A stretch of DNA of 64,000 bases from Desulfuromonas versatilis (GCF_019704135.1 NZ_AP024355.1:3156001-3220000); one strand, 5' to 3'; counted from the first letter of the stretch, positions 34,127-43,136 are shown. The notes: generated by a model not told the origin, from the letters alone. Program-made: numbers and translations.

Positions 34127-34837
34127 TCACAGCTCCCACCTTTCTGCCTCCTCCTCGCCGGGCACCGTATCATAGGGGGCGCGGTCGTCCACCAGGCGCC
34201 CCTGGTCCAGGGTGATGACCCGCCGGGGGATGCGCCGGATCATTTCCCGGTCGTGGGTGGCCAGCAGCACGGTGGAGCCGCGGGCGTTGGCCCCCTTGAA
34301 CAGCTCCATGATCTCCAGGGCGACTTCGGGGTCGAGGTTGCCGGTCGGCTCGTCGGCAATCAGCACCACCGGGTCGATCACCAGGGCCCTGGCCACCGCG
34401 ACCCGCTGCTGTTCACCGCCGGAGAGTTCCAGGGGGTGGCGCTGCAGTTTGTGCTCGAGGCCCACCATCTTGAGGGTATGAAACACCTTCTTGCTGACCT
34501 CGTAGCGCTTGCGCCCCTGCACCTCGAGCGGAAAGGCGACGTTCTCGAACACCGTGCGCCGGTTGAGCAGCTTGAAGTCCTGGAACACGATCCCCAATCT
34601 GCGCCGCAGCCGCGGGATGCGGCCCAGGCCCATGCGGGTGACGTTCTGGCCGTCGATGAGGATCTGTCCCCGGCTCGGTTTTTCCGCGCAGTAGAGCAGC
34701 TTGAGAAGGGTCGACTTGCCGGCCCCCGAAGCGCCGGTGATATAGACGAAATCGCCCTTGGGGATTTTCAGGTTGATCTCCTCCAGGGCCGCGGAATCTT
34801 TCTGATAGGACTTGCAGACGTTGTGCAGTTGAATCAT
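34127..34837 (-). CDS. ftsE: Cell division ATP-binding protein FtsE
   Basis: 236 residues, full ABC ATPase: Walker A GASGAGKST, Q-loop VFQDFKLL, signature LSGGEQQRVAVARAL, Walker B VLIADEPTGNLDP and switch His in LLATHDREM. The HNVCKSYQKDSAAL start and FVYITGASGAG wording are typical of FtsE. Only 6 bases separate it from the pseudopilin gene upstream, so it is probably expressed from the T2SS transcript as well as with ftsX-envC. Confidence 0.93.
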   Translation of the reverse strand: MIQLHNVCKSYQKDSAALEEINLKIPKGDFVYITGASGAGKSTLLKLLYCAEKPSRGQILIDGQNVTRMGLGRIPRLRRRLGIVFQDFKLLNRRTVFENVAFPLEVQGRKRYEVSKKVFHTLKMVGLEHKLQRHPLELSGGEQQRVAVARALVIDPVVLIADEPTGNLDPEVALEIMELFKGANARGSTVLLATHDREMIRRIPRRVITLDQGRLVDDRAPYDTVPGEEEAERWEL

Positions 34838-34843
34838 CGGCGC

Positions 34844-35254
34844 CTACCACTCCCGATAAGGAATACCATTGAGCCCCACCAGGTCGCTGCTGCTGTGCAC
34901 GTCGAACACCCCGCCCTCGACGAACTCGCCGTCGGGGCCGGGCTCGGGCGGGATGGTCTCCCAGGTTTCGCTCGACTGGGTGAAAGGGTCAACGGGGATC
35001 CCCCGCAGGTAGCGGTTCTCCACCAGTTCGGCCAGGTCGTTGGGGTACTGGGCCTTGTCGGCGAAATAGGCGTCGATCGCCCGGCGGATCTGGTAGAGGT
35101 CCTCCAGCAGAACCGCCTCGCGGGCCTTGATGAGACTGCGCTGGTAGCTGGGTACGGCGATGCTGGCCAGAATGCCGATGATGGTCATGACGATCAGCAA
35201 TTCGATCAGGGTAAAGCCCCTGGCATTGCCGCGCTGCGTTTTTAACAGGCTCAT
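34844..35254 (-). CDS. gspG: Type II secretion pseudopilin GspG-like (major pseudopilin candidate)
   Basis: 136 residues. Prepilin signal RGFTLIELLIVMTIIGILASIAVPSY (cleavage after the Gly before Phe; Glu at +5), then the GspG-type globular part with the alternating segment YLRGIPVDPFTQSSETWE and C-terminal DVHSSSDLVGLNG. The short basic leader (MSLLKTQRGNARG) suits a GspO-type peptidase, which is not encoded in the window. It lies 7 bases after a second pseudopilin gene. Confidence 0.88.
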   Translation of the reverse strand: MSLLKTQRGNARGFTLIELLIVMTIIGILASIAVPSYQRSLIKAREAVLLEDLYQIRRAIDAYFADKAQYPNDLAELVENRYLRGIPVDPFTQSSETWETIPPEPGPDGEFVEGGVFDVHSSSDLVGLNGIPYREW

Positions 35255-35261
35255 GGTTTAC

Positions 35262-35765
35262 TTACCAGGTGTTGTAAATGGTTCCGTCCAGGGCGGTCTC
35301 CTCGCTCTGCGAGTAGACGTCGTAGATGTCCTCGCCGCCATATACGGTGGAATCGGGTTCGTCGGCGTAGGAGCGCAACCCCCACCCCTCGTCGTACTTG
35401 TCGAAGGGATCTTTGGGGATGCGCCGCAGGTACTTTTTCTTGAACTGATAGAGTCCACCCCAGTCGGTCCCCTCCACCAGGTCCTCCAACTCTTCGGGGT
35501 AGCCGGTTTCGTCGATGGCCGGGGTGTATCTTCGGGGCTGCCCGGCCTCGGGGTAGGCCGCCTTGAGAAAATCCGCATGGTAATCGTCGATGGCCGTGCG
35601 GATGGTCCGCAGCGCCCGGCGCAACTCCAGCTCCTTGGTGCGCTTGACGGTCACCTCGGCCATAGGCAGCACCGCCGCCGCCAGGATGGCCAGGATCGCC
35701 ATGGCGATGATCAGCTCGACCAGGGTCAGGCCCCGTTGCCCGCGCGGGTTGAACGCCTTGTTCAT
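35262..35765 (-). CDS. Second type II secretion pseudopilin (GspG-like)
   Basis: 167 residues. Prepilin signal QRGLTLVELIIAMAILAILAAAVLP with Leu rather than Phe at +1 and Glu at +5. The globular part is longer than in the neighbouring GspG and acidic, with RRIPKDPFDKYDEGWG and DIYDVYSQSEE, both of which align with the VDPF and DVHS segments of its neighbour. The two genes are therefore probably an old duplication. The start is the ATG at 35765 preceded by AGGAG; a longer frame to 35810 has no ribosome site. Confidence 0.85.
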   Translation of the reverse strand: MNKAFNPRGQRGLTLVELIIAMAILAILAAAVLPMAEVTVKRTKELELRRALRTIRTAIDDYHADFLKAAYPEAGQPRRYTPAIDETGYPEELEDLVEGTDWGGLYQFKKKYLRRIPKDPFDKYDEGWGLRSYADEPDSTVYGGEDIYDVYSQSEETALDGTIYNTW

Positions 35766-35772
35766 GATACTC

Positions 35773-38352
35773 CTAACGGATCTCCACGGCCAGCCCCGAG
35801 CGGTCGACACTGAGCCGCTGCCCCGCCGGACTGCGGAAATTGATCCGGTCCAGGTTCAGCAGCGCGGTGCCGGCCCCCTTGGCGCGGAAGACCAGCCTGG
35901 CCAGGGTGCCGCCGCCGCTGGCCCCCTGCCCGCCGAGGCCCTGCTTGTAGCCGATGATCAGTTGGCCCCGCTCGGGGTTGGCGCTCGAGGTAAAAATGGT
36001 GGGCCGCCCGCCCTGGCCGAGGAAGCTGCCCTCTTCGGCCCTGATGAATTCAGCCTTGGCCGCGTCGTAGTTGACGAACAGCGGGGCGCTGTAAAGCCCC
36101 TCGACCTCGGCCACCTCGATCGCCAGGGTGAACTCCTGGCCGACCGGGACCTGCTGGGGCCCGCTCATGTACACGCGGGCCTTGCCCCCGGCAGCGGGTA
36201 CCTCGATGGCCGGAACGACCACCTGGGGCACGGCAGGAGCCGGTACGGCCGCAGCCTGCGGGGGCGCGGCCGGCAAGGGTGCCGGCGCTACGGGGGTGGG
36301 CTGCTCCACCACGGCGGCAGTGGGGCCGGCCGCCGGGGGTGCGGGCGACTGGAGAGGCTCGATCGGCCCGGCAGGCAGCAGCGACCCGGGCTGCAGCTCT
36401 CCGGCTGAAGGTACCGGCGGGACGCCACCGGGCAGGACACGGGCGCCGGGGGCCGGCTGCAGTTCGAGCGCCGGGGTCATCTCCGGATCGGGGAGCTCGG
36501 ACGGCTGCTGGCTGGAGGGGGCCAGGGGAATCGGTCCCTGGTCCGTCACCGGTTCGAAGGTGGTAGCAAAAGCGCCGAAATTGGGGCCGGCTTTCAGGTC
36601 ATCCTCCCCGCCGGACCAGATACTGGCGACGTCGACCCGGGGCAGATCGAGACTGCGCACGATATGTGGCGTGATCGATAGCAGAATTTCCCGTTTCTGC
36701 TTGGTATTGTTATGACCGGTGAACAGGTTGCCGATGACCGGCAGTTCCCCCAGGAAGGGGATAGTGGTACGCCCCTTGGACTTGTCGTCACGAATCAGCC
36801 CACCGATGATTGTCTGCTCACCATCCTTGAGGGTCAGACCGGTCTGGGCGTTGGTCGTGGTGATGGTCAGGGCCACCGAGCCGTTGGTGGTCGTCTGGCG
36901 GTCGGAGACACTGCTGACCTCGAGGGACAGTTTGGTGGCCACCGTGTCGTCAAGCTGAATTGTCGGCTCGACATCGAGCTTGATACCAACGTCAACGTAT
37001 TGAATATTGTCCGAGGTGGTTTCCCCTGATGTGGTTACGGTAATCACCGGTTCGCGGGTACCGATATGCACCTTGGCCTTGTCCTTGTTCTTGACACGGA
37101 TTTTGGGGCTGGCCAGAACCTCGGAGTCGGTAAGTGACTTGGCGAAATCGAAAGTGGCGGTCGGCAGCGTGTAAAAGGTATCCAGGTTTCTCACGCTGTG
37201 GACCAGATTCTCGGTGCTGGTGCCGGAACTCAGGCTGTTGGCCACGATGGTGGCCGGGTTGCCCTTGCTTACCCCGACTGAGACGTTGTAGTTGCTGAGC
37301 TTGGGCCCGAGGGTCAGGGTATCGGTGTGGCTCACCTCCACCACCTCAAGATCGAACACCACCTCGGCATCGGCCCGGTCCGAAGCCTCGAGGATCTGCT
37401 GGGCCAGGCGGATCACGTCCGGGTTGTCGCGGATCACCAGGGCGTTGAGTTCCTCGTGGACGTAGATCTTGCGCAGCTGCAGCATGGTGCGCAGCAGGTT
37501 CACGGCTTTTTTCGCATCGATATTGGAAAGGTAGAAGGTCTGGATCAGCTGGTCTTCGAACTGCTTGTCCTTTTCCTTGGTACGTGGATAGACGATGATG
37601 GTTTTGGGATTGAGCACCTTCTTGCCGAGGTCGTTCATCTTCAGCAGCAACTGCAGGGCCTGGGCGAAGCTGGCCTCCTCCAGGAACACCGAAACCGTCT
37701 GCGTGCGGATGTCCTCGTCGAAGATGAAATTGATCCCCGACAGCTTGGTCAGGATACCGAAGATATCCTTCAGTTGGGCGTCCTTGAACTTGAGGGTGAT
37801 CTTCTTGTCCGAGGCCACGTCCAGCTCCTGGCCGTCGATGACCGTCCGCGGCCCTTCGCTGGCCCTGGCGAGCAGTTCCCGGGCACGGGCGTTGCCCGGA
37901 GCGAGAATCAGCGCCTGGTCGAGATTGTTCTTGGCCTGGGAGAAACGCCGGGACTTGATAAACTCCTCGGCTTCATCCACCAACCCCTCGGCGCGCAACT
38001 GCTCCTCGGCCAGTTTCAACTGCTGCCCGGCAGTCTCGAGGGTATTATCCAGGGCGAACGCCTGGCTGAAAGCCGCAGCGGCGCTGCGGTAATCATCCTG
38101 GTCCAGGTATTTTCGCCCCTTTTTTAGATACTCGGTAGCGGCCTGGCTGCGGGCCATGCGCAGCCGGCTGCGGTACTCGTTATTGTCCGGGTTCTGCGAA
38201 ACCGCGAGCATCAGCTGGGCGACGGCTTCGTCGTACTTCCCCTCCTGGAGCAGCTGTTCCCCGTTTATAAAGGCATGGTTGGCGGCACACCCTCCAAGCA
38301 TCACCACCAAGGCCATCATCGAAAGAAATCGACTGATTCTCTTAAAATTCAT
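35773..38352 (-). CDS. gspD: Type II secretion secretin (GspD/PilQ-like lipoprotein) with N-terminal TPRs and C-terminal cohesin-like domain
   Basis: 859 residues. Lipobox MLGGC (Cys about 22). TPR-like repeats to about 190 (KYDEAVAQLMLAVSQNPDN; DDYRSAAAAFSQAFALDN). STN/N0 domain at about 200-275 (KITLKFKDAQLKDIFGIL), an N1 domain (TFYLSNIDAKKAVNLLRTM) and the secretin core to about 590 (VLASPKIRVKNKDKAKVHIG, GLIRDDKSKGRTTIPFLGEL, ITPHIVRSLDLP). After a long Pro/Ala linker, residues from about 738 to the end form a beta-sandwich like a cohesin domain (GPQQVPVGQEFTLAIEVAEV; GGTLARLVFRAKGAGTALL). It forms the outer-membrane gate. ATG 38352 has GGGGA upstream; an earlier in-frame ATG at 38364 is possible. 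Confidence 0.9.
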   Translation of the reverse strand: MNFKRISRFLSMMALVVMLGGCAANHAFINGEQLLQEGKYDEAVAQLMLAVSQNPDNNEYRSRLRMARSQAATEYLKKGRKYLDQDDYRSAAAAFSQAFALDNTLETAGQQLKLAEEQLRAEGLVDEAEEFIKSRRFSQAKNNLDQALILAPGNARARELLARASEGPRTVIDGQELDVASDKKITLKFKDAQLKDIFGILTKLSGINFIFDEDIRTQTVSVFLEEASFAQALQLLLKMNDLGKKVLNPKTIIVYPRTKEKDKQFEDQLIQTFYLSNIDAKKAVNLLRTMLQLRKIYVHEELNALVIRDNPDVIRLAQQILEASDRADAEVVFDLEVVEVSHTDTLTLGPKLSNYNVSVGVSKGNPATIVANSLSSGTSTENLVHSVRNLDTFYTLPTATFDFAKSLTDSEVLASPKIRVKNKDKAKVHIGTREPVITVTTSGETTSDNIQYVDVGIKLDVEPTIQLDDTVATKLSLEVSSVSDRQTTTNGSVALTITTTNAQTGLTLKDGEQTIIGGLIRDDKSKGRTTIPFLGELPVIGNLFTGHNNTKQKREILLSITPHIVRSLDLPRVDVASIWSGGEDDLKAGPNFGAFATTFEPVTDQGPIPLAPSSQQPSELPDPEMTPALELQPAPGARVLPGGVPPVPSAGELQPGSLLPAGPIEPLQSPAPPAAGPTAAVVEQPTPVAPAPLPAAPPQAAAVPAPAVPQVVVPAIEVPAAGGKARVYMSGPQQVPVGQEFTLAIEVAEVEGLYSAPLFVNYDAAKAEFIRAEEGSFLGQGGRPTIFTSSANPERGQLIIGYKQGLGGQGASGGGTLARLVFRAKGAGTALLNLDRINFRSPAGQRLSVDRSGLAVEIR

Positions 38353-38453
38353 CTGCTTCCCCATTTCCTGCAGAGCGCATTTCACGAAAGCGAAAAAAAA
38401 TCCCCCTGGTACCAACCCCAGAAAGGGTTCCCTCCTGGCCATGGACCGCGCCA

Positions 38454-39350
38454 TCATTCCCCATATGGTTTCACCACCGGGCTGGCCGGCAACGGCTGCA
38501 GAATACCCGACGAGCCGTTCTCCTGCTGCGGCGCGGGTACCGGCGGCGGCATGATCGGCGTCGGCAACGGCGTGGGCGTGGCGGCCGGGGCCTGGGTCTG
38601 GTCGGCAGGCGACACCGGCTCCGGCGGCTGGCCGAAGGCCTCTTCCGTTTGCTGATATTCCTCGGGCGCCTCGGCACCGCCCGCGGGTGCAGGAGATGGG
38701 ACCGGTGCAAACGAGCGCCCCCCCGGAACCCGGGGCGCGGCCACCCCGCCGCCGCGCGGAGCCTTGAAGGAGGTCGGACCCGTCGTCTCCTCCTTCAACG
38801 CCACGGTAATCACACCCGTCACTCCTTGCTGCTCGATGGTCAGGGCTTCGCTGGAGATGCCGGTAACCAGAAACTCGCTTTTGCCGCCGAACCTGGTCCC
38901 CTCGCGCACCACGAACAATTCATTTTGCTGGGACAGGAAAACGGTCTTCACCCCCTCCTTCTCCAGGTAGCCGAGATAATCGAAGCGGGCCAGTTGCCGG
39001 GGCGCCGCGACCGGCACCGAGGGGACCACAGGCCGCGGCGGCGCCGGGGCCGGCGGCCGGATTGCCTGAGGTGGCGGCGGTGGGGGTGGCGGAGGAGGGA
39101 CGTCCCAGGCGTTGAAAATGTCCCGACGAGGCTCGCCGAAGGCGAGGATCTCCCGATCAAGCAGGTCAAGACGCAGCCCATCGGGGGCCTGGGAACCGGG
39201 AGCAGGCGTTCCGGGGGTGCCGGAGCGGGGCTGCTCGGCCGCACCGGTTGCCGCCACGCGCTGCTGGCGCGGGGTTGCCCAAAAGGCATAGACGAGGGCC
39301 AGCACAAGGATGCCGACAAGTGTGGCCAGTACCAGACGCTGCCGTTTCAT
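38454..39350 (-). CDS. PilP/GspC-like inner-membrane linker protein, proline-rich
   Basis: 298 residues. One N-terminal membrane helix (LVLATLVGILVLALVYAFW), then a linker containing ten consecutive prolines (about 85-94), a small beta domain at about 118-190 (FDYLGYLEKEGVKTVFLSQQNELFVVREGTRFGGKSEFLV in pieces: FDYLGYLEKEG, FVVREGTRFG) and a Pro/Ala-rich C-terminus. The beta domain resembles PilP and the HR domain of GspC, which touch the N0 domain of the secretin. It lies between the PilO-like gene (overlap of four bases) and the secretin gene, as PilP does in type IV pilus operons. The proline run probably needs EF-P to be translated. Confidence 0.72.
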   Translation of the reverse strand: MKRQRLVLATLVGILVLALVYAFWATPRQQRVAATGAAEQPRSGTPGTPAPGSQAPDGLRLDLLDREILAFGEPRRDIFNAWDVPPPPPPPPPPQAIRPPAPAPPRPVVPSVPVAAPRQLARFDYLGYLEKEGVKTVFLSQQNELFVVREGTRFGGKSEFLVTGISSEALTIEQQGVTGVITVALKEETTGPTSFKAPRGGGVAAPRVPGGRSFAPVPSPAPAGGAEAPEEYQQTEEAFGQPPEPVSPADQTQAPAATPTPLPTPIMPPPVPAPQQENGSSGILQPLPASPVVKPYGE

Positions 39351-39919
39351 TCGATTTCCATCCTGAATACCGTCGACAGCATGAGCCGCAGACTGACCCG
39401 GCCCTGGCCGGGCTCACCGGCACCGCTCAGGGTGATTTTCTCGATGGCTATCAGCCGGGTCGACTGCTCGAGCAGGTAGGCGAACTGTTTGACCTGCCGA
39501 TAGGTCCCGGTGACGGCGAAGGTCAGTCCATAACGCAGCAGTCGCTCCTCGGTGATTTCCTTTGGATCGTAGTTGACCTGATCGATGGTCAGCCCGGCCT
39601 GTTGGGCCAGGGCGAAAAGCTCGTTGATCAGGGAGGTGAAATCGGAGCGCGGCGGAACCCGCTCGCGAAACGCCGCGAGGTCCTGCTGCCCCTGATGAAA
39701 GGCCGCCAGGGGCGTCCCCGCGGACGCCTGCTCCTGCTGGCTCTTGCGGGAGAGCGCCTGGGCCTCGATGAACTCACGCTCCAGGCTCTCCAGTTCGGGA
39801 CGGACCCACTGGTTCAAACCGGTAAATACCAGCAGGTTGAGGACCAGCAGCCCGGCAAGGACCGAGGGCCAGAGCTTGTTCAGCCGCCAGAGGGCTTGGA
39901 AAATCGTTTCCCGCGCCAT
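39347..39919 (-). CDS. PilO/GspM-like inner-membrane protein
   Basis: 190 residues. A single membrane helix at about 18-38 (SVLAGLLVLNLLVFTGLN), a coiled coil (LESLEREFIEAQALSRKSQQEQ), and a ferredoxin-like domain with FTSLINELFALAQQAGLTIDQV and YGLTFAVTGTYRQVKQFAYLLEQSTRLIAIEKI, the PilO pattern. It pairs with the PilN-like protein encoded directly upstream (one base between stop and start). Together they form part of the inner-membrane platform that aligns the ATPase with the secretin. Confidence 0.82.
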   Translation of the reverse strand: MARETIFQALWRLNKLWPSVLAGLLVLNLLVFTGLNQWVRPELESLEREFIEAQALSRKSQQEQASAGTPLAAFHQGQQDLAAFRERVPPRSDFTSLINELFALAQQAGLTIDQVNYDPKEITEERLLRYGLTFAVTGTYRQVKQFAYLLEQSTRLIAIEKITLSGAGEPGQGRVSLRLMLSTVFRMEIE

Positions 39920-40474
39920 TCAGAACGCCCCCTTCACTACGATGGAAAAACCGACCACGCTCTGCTGGCTGGCCCCTTCCTTGAAATCCACCCGCCCCTG
40001 GCTCAGCAGATAGACGTCGCTGAATTCCGCGGACTGCATCAGCCGGTCGAGAAAATTGCGCATGTCGCCCACGTTGCGGGCCAGCCCCACGAGCCTCAGA
40101 CTGGAGTCCTTGTAATCGGGCTGAATCTCGGAAATCCGGACCCCCGCCGGCAGGACCTCCTCCAGCCGGTCCAGCAGACCGGTCCAGGAGAAGCTGTCCT
40201 GCAGGATTATCTCGTTGGCGAAGGCGATCCGCTCGTGCAACTGCTGCTGGGCAGCGGGGCTGAAATCGGCGTCGCTGCCGCGGCGACTGGCCATCTCCTG
40301 CTCCAGTTCGGCGAGCCGGGCGCGCAATTGGGCTCCCTGGGAGCGGCTCTGGAATATGGCCGCCCCGTTCCAGGCGAGCAGCGCCACCAGCGCAATCCCC
40401 AAAATGAGATACAGGGCGTTGACGGCCCGGCGGTTGAGATAGGTCCGGCTGGCAAGGTTCAAAGTCGGTTTCAT
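39920..40474 (-). CDS. PilN-like (GspL C-terminal-like) inner-membrane protein
   Basis: 184 residues. N-terminal LNLASRTYLNRRAVN resembles the cytoplasmic PilN tail that docks on PilM (INLLP-type), a membrane helix at about 20-42 (ALYLILGIALVALLAWNG), a coiled coil, then a ferredoxin-like domain (SWTGLLDRLEEVLPAGVRISEI, VGDMRNFLDRLMQSAEF). In classical T2SS the PilM and PilN functions are fused in GspL; here they are separate, as in type IV pili. Confidence 0.82.
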   Translation of the reverse strand: MKPTLNLASRTYLNRRAVNALYLILGIALVALLAWNGAAIFQSRSQGAQLRARLAELEQEMASRRGSDADFSPAAQQQLHERIAFANEIILQDSFSWTGLLDRLEEVLPAGVRISEIQPDYKDSSLRLVGLARNVGDMRNFLDRLMQSAEFSDVYLLSQGRVDFKEGASQQSVVGFSIVVKGAF

Positions 40475-40484
40475 TCCGGTCCCT

Positions 40485-41405
40485 TCACAGCAGTCGCTCG
40501 GTTACGCCGACGGCGGCGACAATCTCCATGTCCCTTCCGGCCGCCAGGTTCAGCGGGGTTTTGGCCATGCGATCGAGCCGCGGATCGAGCAACACCACAT
40601 CGCGCTCGAAGGCCGAGCGCAGGGCCTCCAGCAGCGGCTCCCGCTCCGGCCAGTCGGTGTGCAGGTAAACCGGCGCCCGGACAAAGCCCGGTTGGCTGTC
40701 GCGAAATCCGGCGCAGGAGAGGTTGACTTCCTGAAAGACCTTCCCCGGTTCAAGAGCGATGCGCTTGGTCCGGTGAAAGACCGGCAGCCGCCCATGGTAA
40801 TACTGCAGGCTGAACGAATTCCCCTCGACCCCGACCAGGATGAAATCCTCTCCCGATTCGAGCCTGGAGCGGTAGTAGTTGTACAGGTTGACCGAGTGGA
40901 AATCGATCAGGGCGGCGTTGTAGCCAGCCTCGGCCAGCGCCTCCTCGTATTGCTGGAGCACGCTTTTTACCATCAGGGACACCATCAGCCGATAGCGGCC
41001 GTTTTCGGTCCGCTCGAGCACCTGGTAATCCAGCTGGACGTTGCGCGCCTCGGTGGGCAGGCTGTTCTTCAGCTGCCACTTGACCACCTCGACCCCTTCA
41101 TCGCGAGATTTGAAGGCGGTCTCCACTTCGGTGAGCAGCACCCGCCCGATCTGATCGGGAAGAGCCAGGGCAATGCGGTCTTCCTTGCCGGCCAACGGGT
41201 CGAGCACCTCGCGCACCGCCTGGATAAAGCGGGCCCGGTCGGCAATGTTGGGCTCGCGCACCGACAGCTCCAGGATCCCCCGGTCGAGGCCTATCATCCG
41301 GCCACCCGACAGCGAGGCGCCGGTCCCCTGGCGCAGCAGGGCGACGGCGTAGAGCGATTCGGGGCGGATATCAAGGCCGAGATAGGTTCGACGGATCACG
41401 CTCAC
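40485..41405 (-). CDS. PilM-like (GspL cytoplasmic domain-like) actin-fold protein
   Basis: 306 residues with actin-like ATPase fold features: YLGLDIRPESLYAVAL at the start, IALALPDQIG, EVVKWQLKNSLPTEARNVQLDYQVL, LVGVEGNSFSLQYYHGRLPVFHRT and the C-terminal MEIVAAVGVTERLL. It recruits the PilN-like protein and the GspE ATPase on the cytoplasmic side. The start is placed at GTG 41405, whose GTGA overlaps the gspE stop; a second GTG at 41399 is equally possible. Confidence 0.82.
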   Translation of the reverse strand: MSVIRRTYLGLDIRPESLYAVALLRQGTGASLSGGRMIGLDRGILELSVREPNIADRARFIQAVREVLDPLAGKEDRIALALPDQIGRVLLTEVETAFKSRDEGVEVVKWQLKNSLPTEARNVQLDYQVLERTENGRYRLMVSLMVKSVLQQYEEALAEAGYNAALIDFHSVNLYNYYRSRLESGEDFILVGVEGNSFSLQYYHGRLPVFHRTKRIALEPGKVFQEVNLSCAGFRDSQPGFVRAPVYLHTDWPEREPLLEALRSAFERDVVLLDPRLDRMAKTPLNLAAGRDMEIVAAVGVTERLL

Positions 41406-43126
41406 ACCACCTTTTCCACGAAGGTCACCCGGTTGATCTCCTTGAGGGTCGAAATCCCCATCAGCACCTTTTCCACCGCGGACTCCCGAAGAAACATGGT
41501 ACCGGCCTCCCGGGCGGCACGCTTGAGCTGGACCACCGAAGCCTTGCTGACGATCAGTTCGCGGATGTCGTCGTTGAGGTCGAGCAGTTCGACAATGGCG
41601 CTGCGGCCGTGGTAGCCCATGCCGTTGCACTCGTCGCAGCCGGCCCCCTCGTAAAAGGTGTGGTCCCGGTACTGCTCGTAGTCGAGGCCCGACTCCTCGA
41701 GCTCTTCGCGCCCGTACTTGATCGGCCGCTTGCAGTGGGAGCAGATCTTGCGCACCAGGCGCTGGGCGGCGACACAGTTGAGGCAGGAAACGAAATTGTA
41801 GGGATCGATCCCCATATGCAGAAACCGCCCCAGCACGTCGAATACGTTGTTGGCGTGCACCGTGGTGAACACCAGGTGGCCGGTCAGCGCCGACTGCACG
41901 GCGATCTGGGCGGTTTCAGGGTCGCGGATCTCGCCGACCATGATCTTGTCGGGGTCGTGGCGCAGAATAGAGCGCAGGCCGCGGGCAAAGGTCAAGCCCT
42001 TTTTCTCGTTGACCGGGATCTGCACCACCCCCTTGAGCTGGTACTCGACGGGATCCTCGATGGTGATGATCTTCTCCTCCTCGTTGTGGATCTCCGAGAG
42101 GGCGCCATAGAGGGTGGTGGTTTTGCCGCTGCCGGTGGGGCCGGTGACCAGCACCATCCCGTAGGGTTCGCGGATCATGCGCCGAAAGCGGCTGAGCTCG
42201 CGCTGGGTGAAGCCGAGCGCCTCGAGGGTCAGCCCCTTGAGGTCCGAGGCGATGGTTTCCTTGTCGAGGATACGGATGACGGCATCCTCGCCGAAGATGC
42301 TCGGCATGATGGAAACGCGAAAGTCGATGGACTTGCCACCGACGCGAACCTTGAAGCGCCCGTCCTGGGGGATGCGCCGCTCGGAGATGTCCAACTCGCT
42401 CATGACCTTGATGCGCGAGATGATCGGGCTCTGGAAGCGGCTGTCGAGGGGTTCGGTGGCGCGGTAGAGCACCCCGTCGATGCGGTATTTGATGATCACC
42501 CCATCGAGGGCCGACTCGATGTGGATGTCGCTGGCACGCTTGATCAGGGCGTCGTACAGGGTCGAGTCGATCAGGCGGATGATGGGGCTGGTGTCGGCGG
42601 TGAGCTTTTCGATGGAGAGGACTTCCTCGCCCTTGTCGGTCTCCTTGACCAGCTGCAGCTTGAAATCCTCGGAGACCTCCTCCAGCACCCGCTTGGATCC
42701 TTCACCCCGCTCGAGGATGCGGGTAATCTTGTTCTCCACGGCAACGCGCAGAATCAGCGGGGTATCCAGCAGCAGCTCGATGCTTTCGCGGGTGGCGACG
42801 TCGGTGGGATCACCGATGGCGATCTCGAGCCCCTCGCTGGTTCGGCTGATCGGCAAAAACCGATAGCGCAACGGCATCCCTGTAGGAAGGGAGTTGATCA
42901 GCTGCTGATCGGGAACGAAGCCGTCCAGTTCGAGGTATTCGAGCTGAAACTGGGCGGCCAGCGCCTGGGCGAGCAACTCCCTGGAAAAGAAGCCCTCCTC
43001 GACTCCGGTGAGGCCGAAGGTCCTGCCGTTGGCCTTCATCCTTTCGAGGATCAACTTGACCTCGGCCGGGGTGATGGCTCCGATTTCGACCAGGATTTCG
43101 CCGATTTTCTTGCGTTCGAATTGCAT
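41402..43126 (-). CDS. gspE: Type II secretion ATPase GspE
   Basis: 574 residues. N-terminal MshEN/GspE_N domain (KKIGEILVEIGAITPAEVKLIL), CTD with ASDIHIESALDGVIIKYRIDGVLY, Walker [16 protein letters not shown], Asp box IITIEDPVEYQLKGVVQIPVN, Walker B region LRSILRHDPDKIMVGEIRDPETA and His box LTGHLVFTTVHAN. A four-Cys zinc site is intact (CSHCKRP and later CDECNG), the mark of GspE/PilB-type ATPases. It powers pseudopilus assembly. Ten bases after gspF; overlaps the PilM-like gene. Confidence 0.95.
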   Translation of the reverse strand: MQFERKKIGEILVEIGAITPAEVKLILERMKANGRTFGLTGVEEGFFSRELLAQALAAQFQLEYLELDGFVPDQQLINSLPTGMPLRYRFLPISRTSEGLEIAIGDPTDVATRESIELLLDTPLILRVAVENKITRILERGEGSKRVLEEVSEDFKLQLVKETDKGEEVLSIEKLTADTSPIIRLIDSTLYDALIKRASDIHIESALDGVIIKYRIDGVLYRATEPLDSRFQSPIISRIKVMSELDISERRIPQDGRFKVRVGGKSIDFRVSIMPSIFGEDAVIRILDKETIASDLKGLTLEALGFTQRELSRFRRMIREPYGMVLVTGPTGSGKTTTLYGALSEIHNEEEKIITIEDPVEYQLKGVVQIPVNEKKGLTFARGLRSILRHDPDKIMVGEIRDPETAQIAVQSALTGHLVFTTVHANNVFDVLGRFLHMGIDPYNFVSCLNCVAAQRLVRKICSHCKRPIKYGREELEESGLDYEQYRDHTFYEGAGCDECNGMGYHGRSAIVELLDLNDDIRELIVSKASVVQLKRAAREAGTMFLRESAVEKVLMGISTLKEINRVTFVEKVV

Positions 43127-43136
43127 CTATGGGTTC

